This document shows, piece after piece, positions 11,251 through 23,339 of a DNA stretch of 64,000 nucleotides. A program made the translations under genes and the position numbers. Origin of the DNA: Embiotoca jacksoni (taxonomy: Eukaryota; Chordata; Actinopteri; Embiotocidae); contig JAKOON010000002.1 in assembly GCA_022577435.1 (NCBI GenBank), forward strand, positions 11,320,001-11,384,000, in the 5' to 3' direction. Positions within the stretch are counted from its first letter, which is position 1; every line of letters starts with the position of its first letter. The notes beneath the pieces are model-generated. The model worked only from the letters and a program-made list of their open reading frames with translations, was not told the DNA's origin and did not search any database.

Positions 11251-13570
11251 AACTGAAATACCACGCCAGCCAATGGATTACTCTGCATCTGCTCCTCTTC
11301 ACGTCTCCCTGCCTTTTTTTTTTATTTATTAATTTTTTTCCCCTCCTCCCTGCTTTCGCATATACAAGCATCAGTGATGATACATACAGCCTACACCCAG
11401 GCACTAGCGATGCAATAACACTGTCACAAGTTGTATTCATAGTCCAGACAGCCATGGATTGTGTAGGTAGGCCACAGAGAGTAAACCCATGTGTGCACTG
11501 TGCGGCTACTACTGTGTCAGACCCTGTAAAACACGCTAGGAACCAGGGGTCGTTTAAAAGTGACTGATTTACGGCTTTTATTGCTCTATAAAACGCCTCT
11601 GACATCCTCGCTAGGGGTAATAGAAATGTCTTGCGCATTCTTTACAAACAGTACAGCCAGAAATATGATATGCAATTTCACGTCGTTTTTAACCTTATTA
11701 TGTAATTATTGCTGTGAAAATAGATCCCTGAACTTGCAACATGGTGCTGCTGACCAAAATATTGACGTGTGTGCTGCCTCTGTCAGTGCAGTCTCATCAG
11801 GAAGCACCCTATGCATTATTATTATTATTATGATTATTATTGTGTCAAGACATAACAATGAAAGAAAAAACTAAATGTTGTTGGGAGGCTGTTAAGGTAT
11901 CAGGGGGTTAACTTGTCTCTCTTTGCCTACAGCTGACTCTGAGATAAGAATGGGTAGCCTTCAGCACATGACAGGTTTATACAACCAGGCAGTATCAGTT
12001 TACAATATGAGAGCAGACCACCAGTAATGTGGCTCATGGTCAGTGCTTCAGGCAGGATTAACATGTAACATTTGGTGGCTGCATTTCCAAATTGAAGCTG
12101 GACTGAAAATATTGTTCTTTAATTTTTGATTTTTAATAGGCCTATTTATATCATTGAGATAAGTGAGATTATAGTGTAAAGCATGGATATAAAGGATAGT
12201 GTGGACATATTTGTAAACAAATTAGCTGCATGTATTCCTGTAGTAATCATCAATGTTGCATTTATTCAAGGATTTCCTCACTATTTCCCTTCATAAAATG
12301 TACCTTGTAGCTGCCAGGTGCTGTTTTAGGTTCCTGTGAGTGTTTGTCCTCACACAGATGCAGTTCATTTAGTTATTGCTCCTGTGCTTCTATTTAGCCC
12401 ATAACAAAGCTTTCAACATGTGCAGCCAGTAAGAGATAAAGGCTTTTCTGTGTTGTAAACCATATCATAAGGAGAGGGAAACACTGCAGCCAAGAGCAGT
12501 ATCCCTGTCACTAAATGTCCAGTCTTAAAGAATGGGATCAATGGTTTGATTTCTGTTTACAAGCGTCTCTGAGGGCTATCCTGCATGAAGGAGGGATGTT
12601 CAATGAGTCACTCAGATGTGAGGGTGTGCAGCTGCTTTTAAATGCAATGATCTTGTCTGCAACAACCCAATTTAGTTTAACTTCACTGTGACACAACAGT
12701 CCATGCAGTTAAGTCAGCAGTTCATAATGTCCTGATACTCTCTGGTCTGTGACATCACAATGATGTCGTTTAACTGCTGACTGGTTTTGTGACCTCATAA
12801 TGATGCAACCCTGCCAGGTTGTCAGGTTTGTGACGCCACAGTGGTCGTGTCCTGTGACCTCATGTTAGTTTGATAGTAGAAGTTTCACTGTTGTTCAGTC
12901 TGCGTTTGTGTTGAGACTTCTTGTTGTCTCTGGGACATTTTGTTGGTGGCATCAAGAGGCTAATAACAAATGTGGAAATAATTTGGAGAATGTTTTTGTA
13001 GATTACTTGTATCTTTCAGAAGCATTTTGGCTTGTCTACTTTTCCTATTCTGGTCCATTTATTCTTTACATCTTATTCCATTTACTCTATAGCACCTTGC
13101 AATTGTGTAAGAATTGATTTTTGCCGCTGTGATATTCTAAGCGGTTTCAGATAAAGAATCGTTTTCTTAATCAGTCCCATTTCTTCTATGTTATTAGTTT
13201 TCAATTAAAAGTTGAAGGCCGATTTTTTTTTAAATAAAAAATCTGAAAGAAAAAGGATACGATTTTAAAATAAGTAAATATCTCATCGTTGAATGAAGGC
13301 TTTTGCGTTCCTGTCCACTGTTCTCCAACATTATAAATGATCAGACCCATTTTCAAAATTCAACCACACCTCCAGAGCATCTCACCTCCACAGTGCTCTC
13401 TGACATTTAGACTGAAAACCTATTAAATATTAGTGCTGAGATGGTTTTAGGAATAACACTTTACAAAAGCGACACAGCTCTAATTCTTAAGTGGATCCAC
13501 GGACTGTAATCTGTTTCACAGCTGAAGAGCTGTTGGTAAAGACTGTCTTCATTAATTAGCAGATAACCTT
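11251..13570. other. mir10b-hoxc4a intergenic region
   Basis: Non-coding. It contains a degenerate tandem array of TGTGACNYCA units (12742-12868), an ATT-type short repeat near 11817-11841, and no open frame with recognisable protein similarity. Confidence 0.6.
12742..12868. repeat. degenerate tandem array with CRE-like cores
   Basis: Four units sharing TGTGACNYCA: TGTGACATCA at 12748, TGTGACCTCA at 12788, TGTGACGCCA at 12829 and TGTGACCTCA at 12853. The first two also share the following aatgatg. The cores are one base from the CREB/ATF element TGACGTCA. It could be an old minisatellite or a homotypic site cluster. Confidence 0.5.
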
Positions 13571-13578
13571 TATATAAG
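13571..13578 (+). promoter_or_regulatory. hoxc4a: candidate TATA-like element upstream of hoxc4a
   Basis: TATATAAG in cctttatataaggcggg, about 440 bp before the hoxc4a ATG. Two ATTGG (inverted CCAAT) motifs and a CACGTG E-box occur closer in, at 13900-13921. Which of these positions the start site is unknown. Confidence 0.3.
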
Positions 13579-13752
13579 GCGGGCAAACTAACAAAATGAT
13601 TGGTTTGCTATTGTTGTGCCTTATCCTTGGCAAACCACCTATTGTCCCTTTGAATAAATGAGACCAGTGCATTTTGCCTGTTTGATTTTTTCCTTGGTCA
13701 GCAACTAGCTACTAGTTTTGTCCCCAAGATCAATTGCCTTGGTAACAGAACC

Positions 13753-13787
13753 AGAGAGAGGGGGGGGAGAGAGAGGGAGGGAGAGAA

Positions 13788-13824
<37 letters not shown>

Positions 13825-13844
13825 TTTGTGCCCACAATGGCGAC
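13753..13844 (+). promoter_or_regulatory. hoxc4a: GAGAG tract followed by a YY1-like site, hoxc4a 5' region
   Basis: About 72 bp of interrupted (GA)n (13753-13824) followed by caatggcgact (13834-13844), which contains the ATGGCG core of YY1 sites. The pair lies about 175-265 bp before the hoxc4a start codon. The repeat is certain. A regulatory (for example Polycomb-related) role is conjecture. Confidence 0.35.
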
Positions 13845-14017
13845 TGTAGGTATGCTAAATACCTCTGGTTCCTTATCCGGGAACTACCTCTTACTCTGCT
13901 ATTGGGCCATTGGGTCACGTGGTAAAAGTAACTTTACAGGGCTGCTCGCAAGTAGGAGGGCTTTATGGAGCAGAAAAACGACAAAGCTAGAAAAATTATT
14001 TTCCACTCCAGAAATTA

Positions 14018-14453
14018 ATGATCATGAGCTCGTATTTGATGGAGTCTAACTACATTGATCCGAAATTTCCTCCATGCGAGGAATATTCGCAAAATAACTA
14101 CATCCCTGAGCATAGTCCAGAATATTACAGCCGCGCAAGGGAGTCTGGCTACCAGCATCACCATCAGGAGTTATATCCTCCGCGGGCGAGCTACCAAGAG
14201 CGCCAGTATAACTGTGCAAGCATCCCTGAACCTGACACGCCAAGGGGACATGGAATACCCCATTCGGCGCACCTACTGACAGGGAAAGGGCAACCTGCTT
14301 CATGTGAAACCCCACAGTTGTCCATGTCCCCCGCCACCCCACCGGCCGCTACCTCCGCCTGCAACCAAGCTACCCCGGAGCATCCAAACAGCACAGCCTC
14401 CTCCAAACAGCCTGTGGTGTACCCATGGATGAAGAAAATTCACGTCAGCACTG
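14018..14453 (+). CDS. hoxc4a: hoxc4a exon 1 (N-terminus and hexapeptide)
   Basis: First coding exon of a group-4 Hox transcription factor active in hindbrain, spinal cord and anterior trunk patterning. It starts at ATG 14018 with MIMSSYLMESNYIDPKFPPC, the near-invariant Hox4 N-terminus. The following EEYSQNNYIPEHSPEYYSRAR block and QELYPPRASYQERQYNCAS are the HoxC4 form. A Pro/Ala/Ser-rich linker leads to the hexapeptide YPWMKK at residues 135-140 in PVVYPWMKKIHVST. The exon is 145 codons plus one base and ends at a G|GTAGGC donor. With exon 2 the protein is 265 aa, in line with HoxC4 family length. This gene is the main anchor for calling the cluster HoxC. A 5' frame at 13828-14049 overlaps the start and is at most a uORF. 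Confidence 0.97.
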
Positions 14454-14610
14454 GTAGGCAACTTGTGTGTTTATGTTCCCTGCTCTCCTCATGCTCCTCT
14501 CTCCCTTTCCCTCCCTTTATCAGTCCCTCTGACTCCCATCTCGTTGCCAGCCCCTGCTCCGATAGCAGGGAAGCCTTTGAAATGGCACAATTGAGGCGGA
14601 TTTACGACTC

Positions 14611-14650
14611 GGCATTGGTAATTACACCCACCATAAATTTTATAGCCGAG
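14611..14650 (+). promoter_or_regulatory. intronic homeodomain-site element in hoxc4a
   Basis: The short hoxc4a intron (14454-14960) contains a TAATTA core in ggtaattacaccc (14618-14630), followed by ccataaattttatag (14631-14645), which nearly repeats the palindrome in the hoxc5a intron. Hox4 introns are known to harbour conserved neural enhancers with HOX sites. Equivalence is inferred. Confidence 0.4.
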
Positions 14651-14960
14651 GTATACTCAGGGCAGCCGTATCACCATGTGGCTTCTGCTGTTATGTATTG
14701 CGCGATAGAGAGAGGGGGAGAAATGAATAAGAAAAAAAACTGAGCTTTGTAATCTTGCATTAATAATTTAGCTCATAGTTGGATGTGAGTGTCCTCTCAT
14801 TACGCTGAGAAGTTCTTAACTTCCCATTTAAATTTCTCAAACAGCTAAACATTCATATCCAATAAATCTTTCCAGCCATATCTCAGTTGAGGCCATTCTT
14901 GTTTACCCCTCCTTTCCTCCCTTCTCTGTCTCCCTTTCTCTCCACTTCTCCTTTTTCCAG

Positions 14961-15322
14961 TGAACTCTGGTTACAATGGGACGGAGCCCAAGCGGTCTAG
15001 GACAGCATACACCCGGCAGCAAGTCTTAGAATTGGAGAAGGAATTCCACTATAACCGATATTTAACTCGGCGGAGGCGCATCGAGATCGCACACACCCTG
15101 GTTCTCTCCGAGCGACAGATTAAAATCTGGTTTCAAAACCGCAGGATGAAATGGAAAAAGGATCACAGGCTCCCGAACACCAAAGTGAGATCCTCCTCCT
15201 CGTCCTCCGGGTCCAACACAAGCTCAGCAGCCGGCGCTGTTGCCGCTGCCTCGGCCACTAACACTGGGGCCCCCGACGAACTCACCGGAGCACAGCATGG
15301 CGAGGATATTACCAGGTTATAA
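14961..15322 (+). CDS. hoxc4a: hoxc4a exon 2 (homeodomain)
   Basis: Begins after the AG at 14959-14960. The split Val codon gives STVNSGYNGTEPKRSRTAYT across the junction, as in HoxC4. The homeodomain is at about residues 155-214 (RQQVLELEKEFHYNRYLTRR; helix 3 IKIWFQNRRMKWKK with Gln50 and Asn51), followed by the Hox4 motif DHRLPNTKVRS. A Ser run and an Ala/Thr-rich tail end in GEDITRL and TAA (15320-15322). FHYNRYL (Tyr rather than Phe) is a group-4 trait. Nothing appears broken. Confidence 0.97.
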
Positions 15323-15923
15323 AACCACGAACCAAGATTGGGGGTAGAAAAAGAACTGGTTATTTATAGAACAATTATATATTTTGTTTTCGTAGCTATC
15401 TTGTGCGGTTTCCTTTAAGTCCAAAGTTATATAAAATGCATGTTATATAGCATGGATTACTGCGAATACCGATGAATTATTTTTACGTGACACAGGGTTT
15501 AATTTATTTGAAGTTCAATTAAAATGATGTTTTTTATTAAAAAAAAAAAAAATGTTTTGAATGAAGGAAGAAAAAGTAGAAAAAATATACATTTTATCAA
15601 AATGTTATTGTGGGCCATTCTTTTGCCCAGCTGCCCAAGGTGAAATGCACAATCTATTTATTTCAAACAACACTGGAAGAAAATCACTATAATGATAGTT
15701 ATTTTTGGTATAAAAAAGCTGGAACACACCATTGATCTTGAACTTGTATGTTTAGGATAAAAAAACAATGTGTGAATTACCTCGTGTATTTCAGAAACAG
15801 GATTTTGATTTACAATTTAGTTTTGTGGTGTTGATGTTGTGTTTAGACCGTTAAAAAGCAGATTATTGTGAAATGCAATAAACGGAGTTTAGTGTATTTG
15901 TGCTAATCATATTGGTCAATAAA
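15323..15923 (+). other. hoxc4a: hoxc4a 3' UTR
   Basis: AT-rich 3' UTR with two candidate poly(A) signals, AATAAA at 15877-15882 and 15918-15923. It contains ACAGGGT at 15492-15498, the perfect complement of miR-10 positions 2-8 (a 7mer-m8 seed site). The end is inferred. Confidence 0.6.
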
Positions 15924-16139
15924 GCAGTGAGTGTCTACTAGTTTTACATACGTTTGGTCGAAGTTCATTTTAGGTGACATGGGGGTCCACTCTTGTAGAT
16001 TGGAGTATCTAAGAAGTATACAGATGTGTGAGGAGTCAACATTTCATGCGGGAAACAAGAATCACTGTGTTTTCGGACTGTGTTCATCAACCCTGCTGCT
16101 CCTTTTTGTGTCTGTAAATCAGCAATGTGTACAGACATA

Positions 16140-16158
16140 GTGTGTGTGTGTGTGTGTA

Positions 16159-16190
<32 letters not shown>

Positions 16191-16243
16191 TGTGTGTGTG
16201 TGCGCGCGCGCGCGCGTGTGTGCGTGTGTGTGTGTGTGTGTCT
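16140..16243. repeat. (TG)n with (CG)n core
   Basis: Long alternating purine-pyrimidine microsatellite with an internal gcgcgcgcgcgcgc block, just downstream of hoxc4a. It is a sequence class able to form Z-DNA. Confidence 0.95.
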
Positions 16244-19200
16244 GTATGTTAAAGCCTCACTCATCATTTATTGAAGTTATTTCTAAACTATGAAAATGAA
16301 ATAGTTTGCGCTGTGCTTTACGTGCAACCTAATCAGTCTGAAGGGCATTCAATTAACAGACGAGCCACTGAGGCCCTCCAGTTCGCACTGCACTGTCTCT
16401 GCCAGTGGTACAAATGAAGCTCTTTGCTTCTTCCTTCGTCCTGACTTGAACACAAACATGCATGCGATTAATTTAGAGAACATTTTGCAATGTGTTAGCC
16501 ATTATAAGTTGTTGTGAAAGTATTATTTATTTTGTAACATAAATCGTTGCTCTGATTTTTCTATAAGCCTCTGCGCCCTGCGACTGAGATTTACAATGTA
16601 AAAATAAATCAAAAATAAAATAAAGTCGTGAACTGCAGGTAGATTTAACATGACGCGTCGTGTGGTCTTCGTTAAATGTCCCAGTGAAGATGGTGGTGAA
16701 ATAATCACTGGCTGACCTTTGTTATCAGGCTGTGGAGCAGTGCCCTCGCTATGAGGTGGAATGCTGATGTTTTCTTGTGTGTTCACTGTTTGATTTTTGC
16801 TTGTGTAAACACTTTGCCACATTTGCCTGCTGTTTCCCCAGTGGGCAGTTTAGACCTCCACAGTATGCAGCTCCCGAGAATTCAAAAACCTACAATCCCC
16901 TCCCCGCCCCCCTCCAAAAAAAAAAAGAAAAAAAAAAAGGGAGAAATGGTGCTTGGTGCGTCTCTGTGCAACGTCATCGAGCGTCTTTCATCTGGCATGA
17001 GAACCAACACAGTGCAGGACTGTTTACGACATGTAGACCTGCTGGACTGATACAACAGTCTGAGAAAATAATATCGTTCAATCTGCACCCTGAAATGTCT
17101 TCAGACTTTTGTTAAGACGCCGTTTTTTTCGTTTTTTTTTTTTTTCCTATTTTGGGTAGATCTGCGCTGAAGGATTTCAGTTTCAACGTGACTTGAAGCC
17201 AAAGAGGCGCAAGAATTTGATAGATTATTAAAATTGTGACATGAATAGGTCTTATAAAATGCCTTGCTTAGTGGGAGGCAAGGAGAACACAAAAGGAAGA
17301 GGTATTCTCCATCATCAATCTTTCACTGGAGAGCTTTGTGTTATGTTCTGGACAACAGCCCTGACAACAGCCAGTTTTGATCCTATCAAATATTACGTAG
17401 CGGCCTGTATCCTTTACTACTATTCACAAACGTGAGAGTTAAACTGGACTTGAAAATGGACCGTTTTAACTGGACCAAAGAGGGTACAATCTGCTTTCTG
17501 AACGGGGCTTTGGAAAGACACTTAGAATAGTGAAGAGACGGCGCTGAAAAATGAATCCACAAGCCTTTATGTTGCTGGACAGATTAGAGAAATTAATGTG
17601 CTCGCCGCAGTCGCAGCATCCCTCCAGCCCCTTTCTAGGCCCTGTCGCCTCCATGTCGCGAGGCTGAAAAGGTACTTTATTGAAGTTTGGGGGTGAAATG
17701 GGAGAAGGCCGAGTTCACCTCGAGGACACGTTTTCTGTCCCATTAGGCTCATTTCAGTCTGGATGGCCGACCTCTCCAACCCTGTGACCTGACTCACTCT
17801 CTATACGTGTACCTTCTGTGTGCGCCCTCGATGGTCCCCCTTGGCCTCGGCTTTCTTTGTGGATTTTTCTACGTGGTGCCTATAGAGAGGCCTGCGGCGG
17901 GGCATCACTGAATGTGCTGCTCCCTTTGTTAAGCGGGGTGACACCGGACAGTGTTGAACTTTCGGACAGTCCTCTTCTCTGCAGCCAGCAGACCTTCAGG
18001 ACTTTCAAACATGCGCCTTCTCTAATTGGAGCATCTTACGGTTCTGTCTGAATGTTTTGTGGTGACTTTTACCGGAGTTACAGAAGTAATAACTAGTATT
18101 CATTGTTGCAATAATCTTTTTTTTTTTTGCAATCTTTTTTTCGAGCCTGTGTGGAGAAAAAAAATAAGGTTATACTATTATGCTACCATTATTTTTGTTT
18201 TATACACTCATATCAAATGCTTGCTTACAATTTCAGTGCCATTAAAAATAGGCTCAATATAAAAAAAAGCGTCCGTTTTTATCCAGTGATTAGTGTATTC
18301 CCTAAAGTCTCCCCCAAAAAAGGGCAGTAAAAATAGCTGCACTTTGGTGCGGTCACATGACTTGTGCGTGACTTAAGAGAATAACTGGTCTCAGGTCAGC
18401 ACTTCCACTCAAAAGAAAGCTGCCAATTATAGGTGTTTCTGACAGTACTGGGACAGTTGGTCATTGTGATTAGTTTATGGACAAGGACCTTCAAGTTTCC
18501 ACTCACAAAAATCCTTGCAAACTTTCCACGTAGACTCCCCACTTCCCAAAAACTTTTAGTTTTATCCACATGCACATTTTTTTCTCACATGGGAGAAAAT
18601 GAAACCTACTTGGCGTATGCTGACAAATTAGGAAAAAATATAAGGGATGTTTTTTTTTTTTTTTAGCATTGAGCATTATCCTAATACAGTAAATATTGGC
18701 GATTGTTTATTGTTTATTTTGAAAGTCTTCCTCTGTGTTTTTGTTTCCTTTAAAGTATTATGATCCTCTCGAAATGTATCTATTGAGCAACACGTCTGAT
18801 CTTTGTGGTCAAGACAAAATGTTCAGCGTTGATGGAGAAAGTATTTGACGGCATGTCTTCCAGGATAAACAGTTGACACTGAAAGCCAAACTAATCTCAC
18901 TATCTGTCACTCGAATGTGATAATTCATCCTTTTCCTTCTCCTGTGGCTACAGGTGAAGCTCAGATTACACTTTTAACAATGAGGGAGACGTGCCTTTTG
19001 TTTGTGCTCTTGTAACTGAAGGTTTGTGTACATAAGGCTTAATTTGAATGAGCTTTGCCAAATATTTCAATAATACACCTGTATGAGGCTTTGTGGGATT
19101 TATCATATTCTGGGAATAAACAAAGTGAGATTTATAGTATTTCTATTTAAACAAAAGCTTGCGTCGTTTGTCGGTCATAAATCAGTCCCAGGCTTTTGTT

Positions 19201-19458
19201 GTAAAGCTTTTCTCTAATTCTCTGCACAAGGCAAAGTTGTTTAAAAAAAAATATTTATACAGATATCTATCATCATTAAATTTAAGGATTGAAATCATAC
19301 ATTGTAAACTTCACGTTTATTTTTCTGTTCTGACATAATCTAAGTAAACATATAATTTGTTAAGTCTATAAACTTCAGTTATGTGGTTTTACCTGTCAGA
19401 AGATCATTAATTAAAAATAAGATCTATGCGTAAAGGGTTCATCTTTTGTCTTCTTCTT

Positions 19459-19459
<1 letters not shown>

Positions 19460-19510
<51 letters not shown>
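19460..19510. repeat. (TAA)n microsatellite
   Basis: About 17 uninterrupted TAA units. Confidence 0.95.
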
Positions 19511-20208
19511 TTCTTAAAGTTTAGAATAAAGCATGTCGATTTTCATTTCAATTCAACTATTTACATTTAGGGAGCCTTTTGGCTTAAGCTGACTGTGGAG
19601 TAACTGTGAGAGGAGTTGTACTTATTCTTAACCTCACCACCTTGCAGGAATATCGTGTGTTTTATGTGTTTGAAGTTCAGTGTTTAAATTCCTCAGCACT
19701 TACTCAGCTCTAACTGGTTTCTTCTCCGACTTGAGACTGTTGAATCACACATGATTTTCAGCTCACATTGCACCGCTGCAGGCTCCCCGTGATTTATGAG
19801 CACCTCAGGCGAGGACTCTCGCTTGGAAGATATAAAAACTTTACACAAACAGCCATCGAAATGTTTGAACAAGAACAAATACGAAACCAAAATGATCAGC
19901 TGGTCCGACGCATGTAGTTTATTACCTGCTTTTATTGCCTACACCGGGTTTTAATACAAATGTTTTTGCAGTCGTCTCAGGTGAGTGTCTTCTTCAACCT
20001 CTTTGGTTGGCCAGAGTATTGTTATGGTGTAGTGTGTTTAAACGGCAGCCATGGCAGCTGCATAAAGGCGGAGAGTTGAAACAGGGGTCACGCTGCTATT
20101 TTTCAGGGACAGAGAGGCTGTCTCACATTGACCAGCAGTGGGTGTGTCATAAATCCGTAAATCTCTCTCTCCCATCCGTTCACTCAGGGGAGCAAATGCA
20201 CCAGGCTC

Positions 20209-20210
20209 TG

Positions 20211-20247
<37 letters not shown>

Positions 20248-20251
20248 CGCG
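20209..20251. repeat. (GT)n(GC)n microsatellite
   Basis: GT dinucleotide run passing into gcgcgtgcgc. Confidence 0.95.
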
Positions 20252-21074
20252 GCAGAGGTGGAGCTATATTAATTTACATAAAACTGAATTTTAAAAATCC
20301 ATCAGAAATGTTAAAATGATTTACTGTCAGCGCTGGCAAACATTTGGAGCAGGGGACGACAGAGCAGCTTGGATCAACATTCTGCAGACTTCACATCACA
20401 AAGGAAATGATGGCATGGTATAAACCTACGAGTATACTTTATGTCATCATAACGCCTCGCTGAGAAATATTTAATTAGCCTATTTGCTGCATCGTTGAGG
20501 ACCTTAGAAATTACAGTCATTTTCCTCCGTTCAAGGTGTCACCAGGGGCCCAGGCAGTCGCTAGATTGAGTTATGATTATGTGATTCACTTTTCATCAGC
20601 AAAAGTGATCTGAATATGCGATCCTGAGACTATAGATCCGCAATTATGAAGCCTATAGGTTAAGTGAAATGCGCTTTTTATTTGATTTGTTCTCCGAAAA
20701 TGATTCTCCGGTGCATTTGTGAGGCCACCAGTTGCATTTCTGCTGCAGTGATGTTGTACTTTGAGCACTAACAGGACTACTGCTGCAGTTATATTTACAC
20801 ATGTCGTTAGAAATATAATATGCAACAGAATGTTACAATCAAAATGTCACCCCCTCCTAAAATTTAAAAATACAAAAAATACAGGATTTTGCATGCGATA
20901 ATATATATTAAAAAAAATGTATTCATATTTTCAGTGCTTTAAAACAGGCCTATAATAGGCTATATCAGAATCACTATTGACCAGGTATGTTTACACATAG
21001 AAGGAATGTCACTACTGCTATAACTTGCTCTCATTACACATACTCAGTAACAGACATAAATAGACATATAAAAC

Positions 21075-21077
<3 letters not shown>

Positions 21078-21125
<48 letters not shown>
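21078..21125. repeat. (AT)n microsatellite
   Basis: About 24 AT units, self-complementary. Confidence 0.95.
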
Positions 21126-21128
<3 letters not shown>

Positions 21129-22287
21129 CTAAATATTACATGAGAAGCAAACGTATGGGCTTTAATTGTTGAGATAATCAGTCAGTACTTAAGTGTAAAC
21201 CAGATCTCAAGAGTAACATTTAACAAAAAAAAATATCTCCAGTTTTATAAGCTATAGCATACTTTGAATTTATGACTGTATTTTGAAAAACATTTCTTCT
21301 GAGCAAGACGTCATTTCCTAATTTTACATCTTCAAAAGGAACTCCTTTGGCTCAGGACTGCAGGATTTATGCTTGCTTCCTTTCTCCAGGCCAGGATTTA
21401 CAGTGGGCTGCTGTATACAGGCCCAAATTAATACTCTATGTTAATGCACAGACTTATACAAAAGTCGGGACTTGTTTGGGAAATTGACAATGTGTGTCTT
21501 TTCCTCACTTATGAAGTGCAGTCTGCAAACTCTAGTCCTTTCATTTCACTCTGCATTGTTTACAGCAATATAGGGCACCGGGCCCATAAATCTTCTCCTT
21601 GCTCTGCCAAGACAGCGCCATTTGTATGCACCGTTTTAACCGACAGCATCCTCTGCCCATTAACGTCTTCTCCCCAGCCCTCTCTCAGTCTCCTCTTATC
21701 TGCCGAGCTCTGTCCCCTGGAAATACATTAACTGATGCGTGCCTTCCTTGAGCGCCGAGAAACAGTTATGTTTTTAGGTGTGGCTGAGGGATATATATAT
21801 TACATAAATGTAGAATATATGTAAAAAGAAAATAAAAACATAAATCTGTTGCATCCGCCCGATTTCCGCCGCTCGTGCGCAGCTGCAGATACTTCCCGGT
21901 ATCCTTTGCAGGAGCGTTTTCTCAGTGCGTTATTGGAATGAAAAATAAAAAGTTTATCGACAATTTCCTTGGTTGTTTGTGTCAGCAGGCGAGAGAGCGC
22001 AGAAGGTAAGGAGGAATTGTAAAAGGGTTGACACCCAGAGCGACCGGCGCGCTTTTGTGTGAGAGAGAAAAATGATTTATTGCCACTGAGGCGGTTCAAA
22101 CAGAGTTCACGGAGAATTGTGGTGGAGGCGCGGAGGAGCTAAATTATGGTCTGGCTGAGCTACTATATCATAGATTCTATCTCCAATTCAGAGAGTGTGT
22201 TCAAGGGTGTGAGGTAAGGAAAACAAAACGAATTTAATTACTTTCCCCCCATTTCACCCAGTCTTCATGTACACTGCCTGACTCACC

Positions 22288-22350
22288 TGATGATGATGAT
22301 GATGATGATGATGATAATAATAATAACAATAATAATAATATAATAATAAC
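22288..22350. repeat. (GAT)n to (AAT)n compound microsatellite
   Basis: About nine GAT units followed by imperfect AAT units. Confidence 0.9.
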
Positions 22351-23305
22351 AGTAATAAAAAAAATAAGGTCATGTTACAAACAAATGCCATATTTTTGCT
22401 CTGCTCAACATTAACTGAAACCAGTTAAAAAGACTAATCCTGTCCAAAGTCTTCATCACTTGTCCAAAATAAAAAAAAAAATCCATTCTTCAAACTAAAC
22501 TTTTAACATTTTACACAGTTAAAAATTGTGAATCAATAATAATAATAGCCAAATTAATGTAATTTAATGTTGAAACCAATAAGATATTGAGTATGGGGTT
22601 GAAGTAGTTGCATTATGTCCTTGTTGATGCCAAAATAATAAATCTATTTATTAAAAATAAATCTAAGGACGTGACTCCACTCTGGAGGTTCAGGTAAAAC
22701 CTCGGTGATGATGGCAGCAGGGGTGAAACTGAAAAAAAGAGGAAGGCTCCTCTCCTCCCAAGCTATGCAACCCTGAGTGTATAATCCATCACCTCCGAGA
22801 CATCTAAAGAGGGTTTTCTCGACAGCTTTGTTGTAGTGAAACAGCAGAAGGATCTTATATCTAACGCCTGCTTCAGCTAAGATTGATACTGGCCCTGAAT
22901 ATGCAGAACTCCTCTCGTTTTGGGACATGGTTTAAGGTGCACTATTTAAAATTTCGTGATTGATTCAGTGGTTATTTATCCATTTTGCATACATTTGTGG
23001 ATTGTTAAAATTAAACAAACACATTTTATGAGGTTTTTTTTTGTCTCGGTGTAACTTAGTTAGGCCACAATTGATGTAGCTTTTAGCCAAAATAATTTCC
23101 CGCAAAAACAAAAATTTATTATGGGGTTTTTAAATGAAGTTGCAGATTCATATTTTATTTAACAGTATTGCGCCTTCATAGCTTTGTTTCCAGGTTCCTG
23201 GTGCCTTGTAAATGCTCGGCAGTGTAGCTACAAAAACACGCACATATGAGCTCGACACTGAACATCTTTTGTCCACGCAGTCGTGCAGGAAGCGGGATTT
23301 CGCAT

Positions 23306-23306
<1 letters not shown>

Positions 23307-23336
<30 letters not shown>
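23307..23336. repeat. poly-A tract
   Basis: Thirty adenines in a row. No retroposon body could be recognised on either side. Confidence 0.9.

Positions 23337-23339
<3 letters not shown>

Noticed and set aside
11078..11638. 186-codon frame on the - strand across mir10b
   Set aside because: It runs antisense through the miRNA hairpin and has no recognisable domain; the conserved hairpin explains the sequence better.
13730..13918. Ser-Leu-rich frame on the - strand
   Set aside because: Translation of the GA tract upstream of hoxc4a.
13828..14049. 73-codon frame overlapping the hoxc4a start
   Set aside because: It lies in the 5' region in another frame with no similarity to any family; at most a uORF.
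15964..15979. AGTTCA-tttt-AGGTGA (DR4-like) after hoxc4a
   Set aside because: Spacing and the second half-site are poor for RAR-RXR.
15965..16274. Thr-His and Cys-Val repeat frames on both strands
   Set aside because: Translations of the TG/CG microsatellite.
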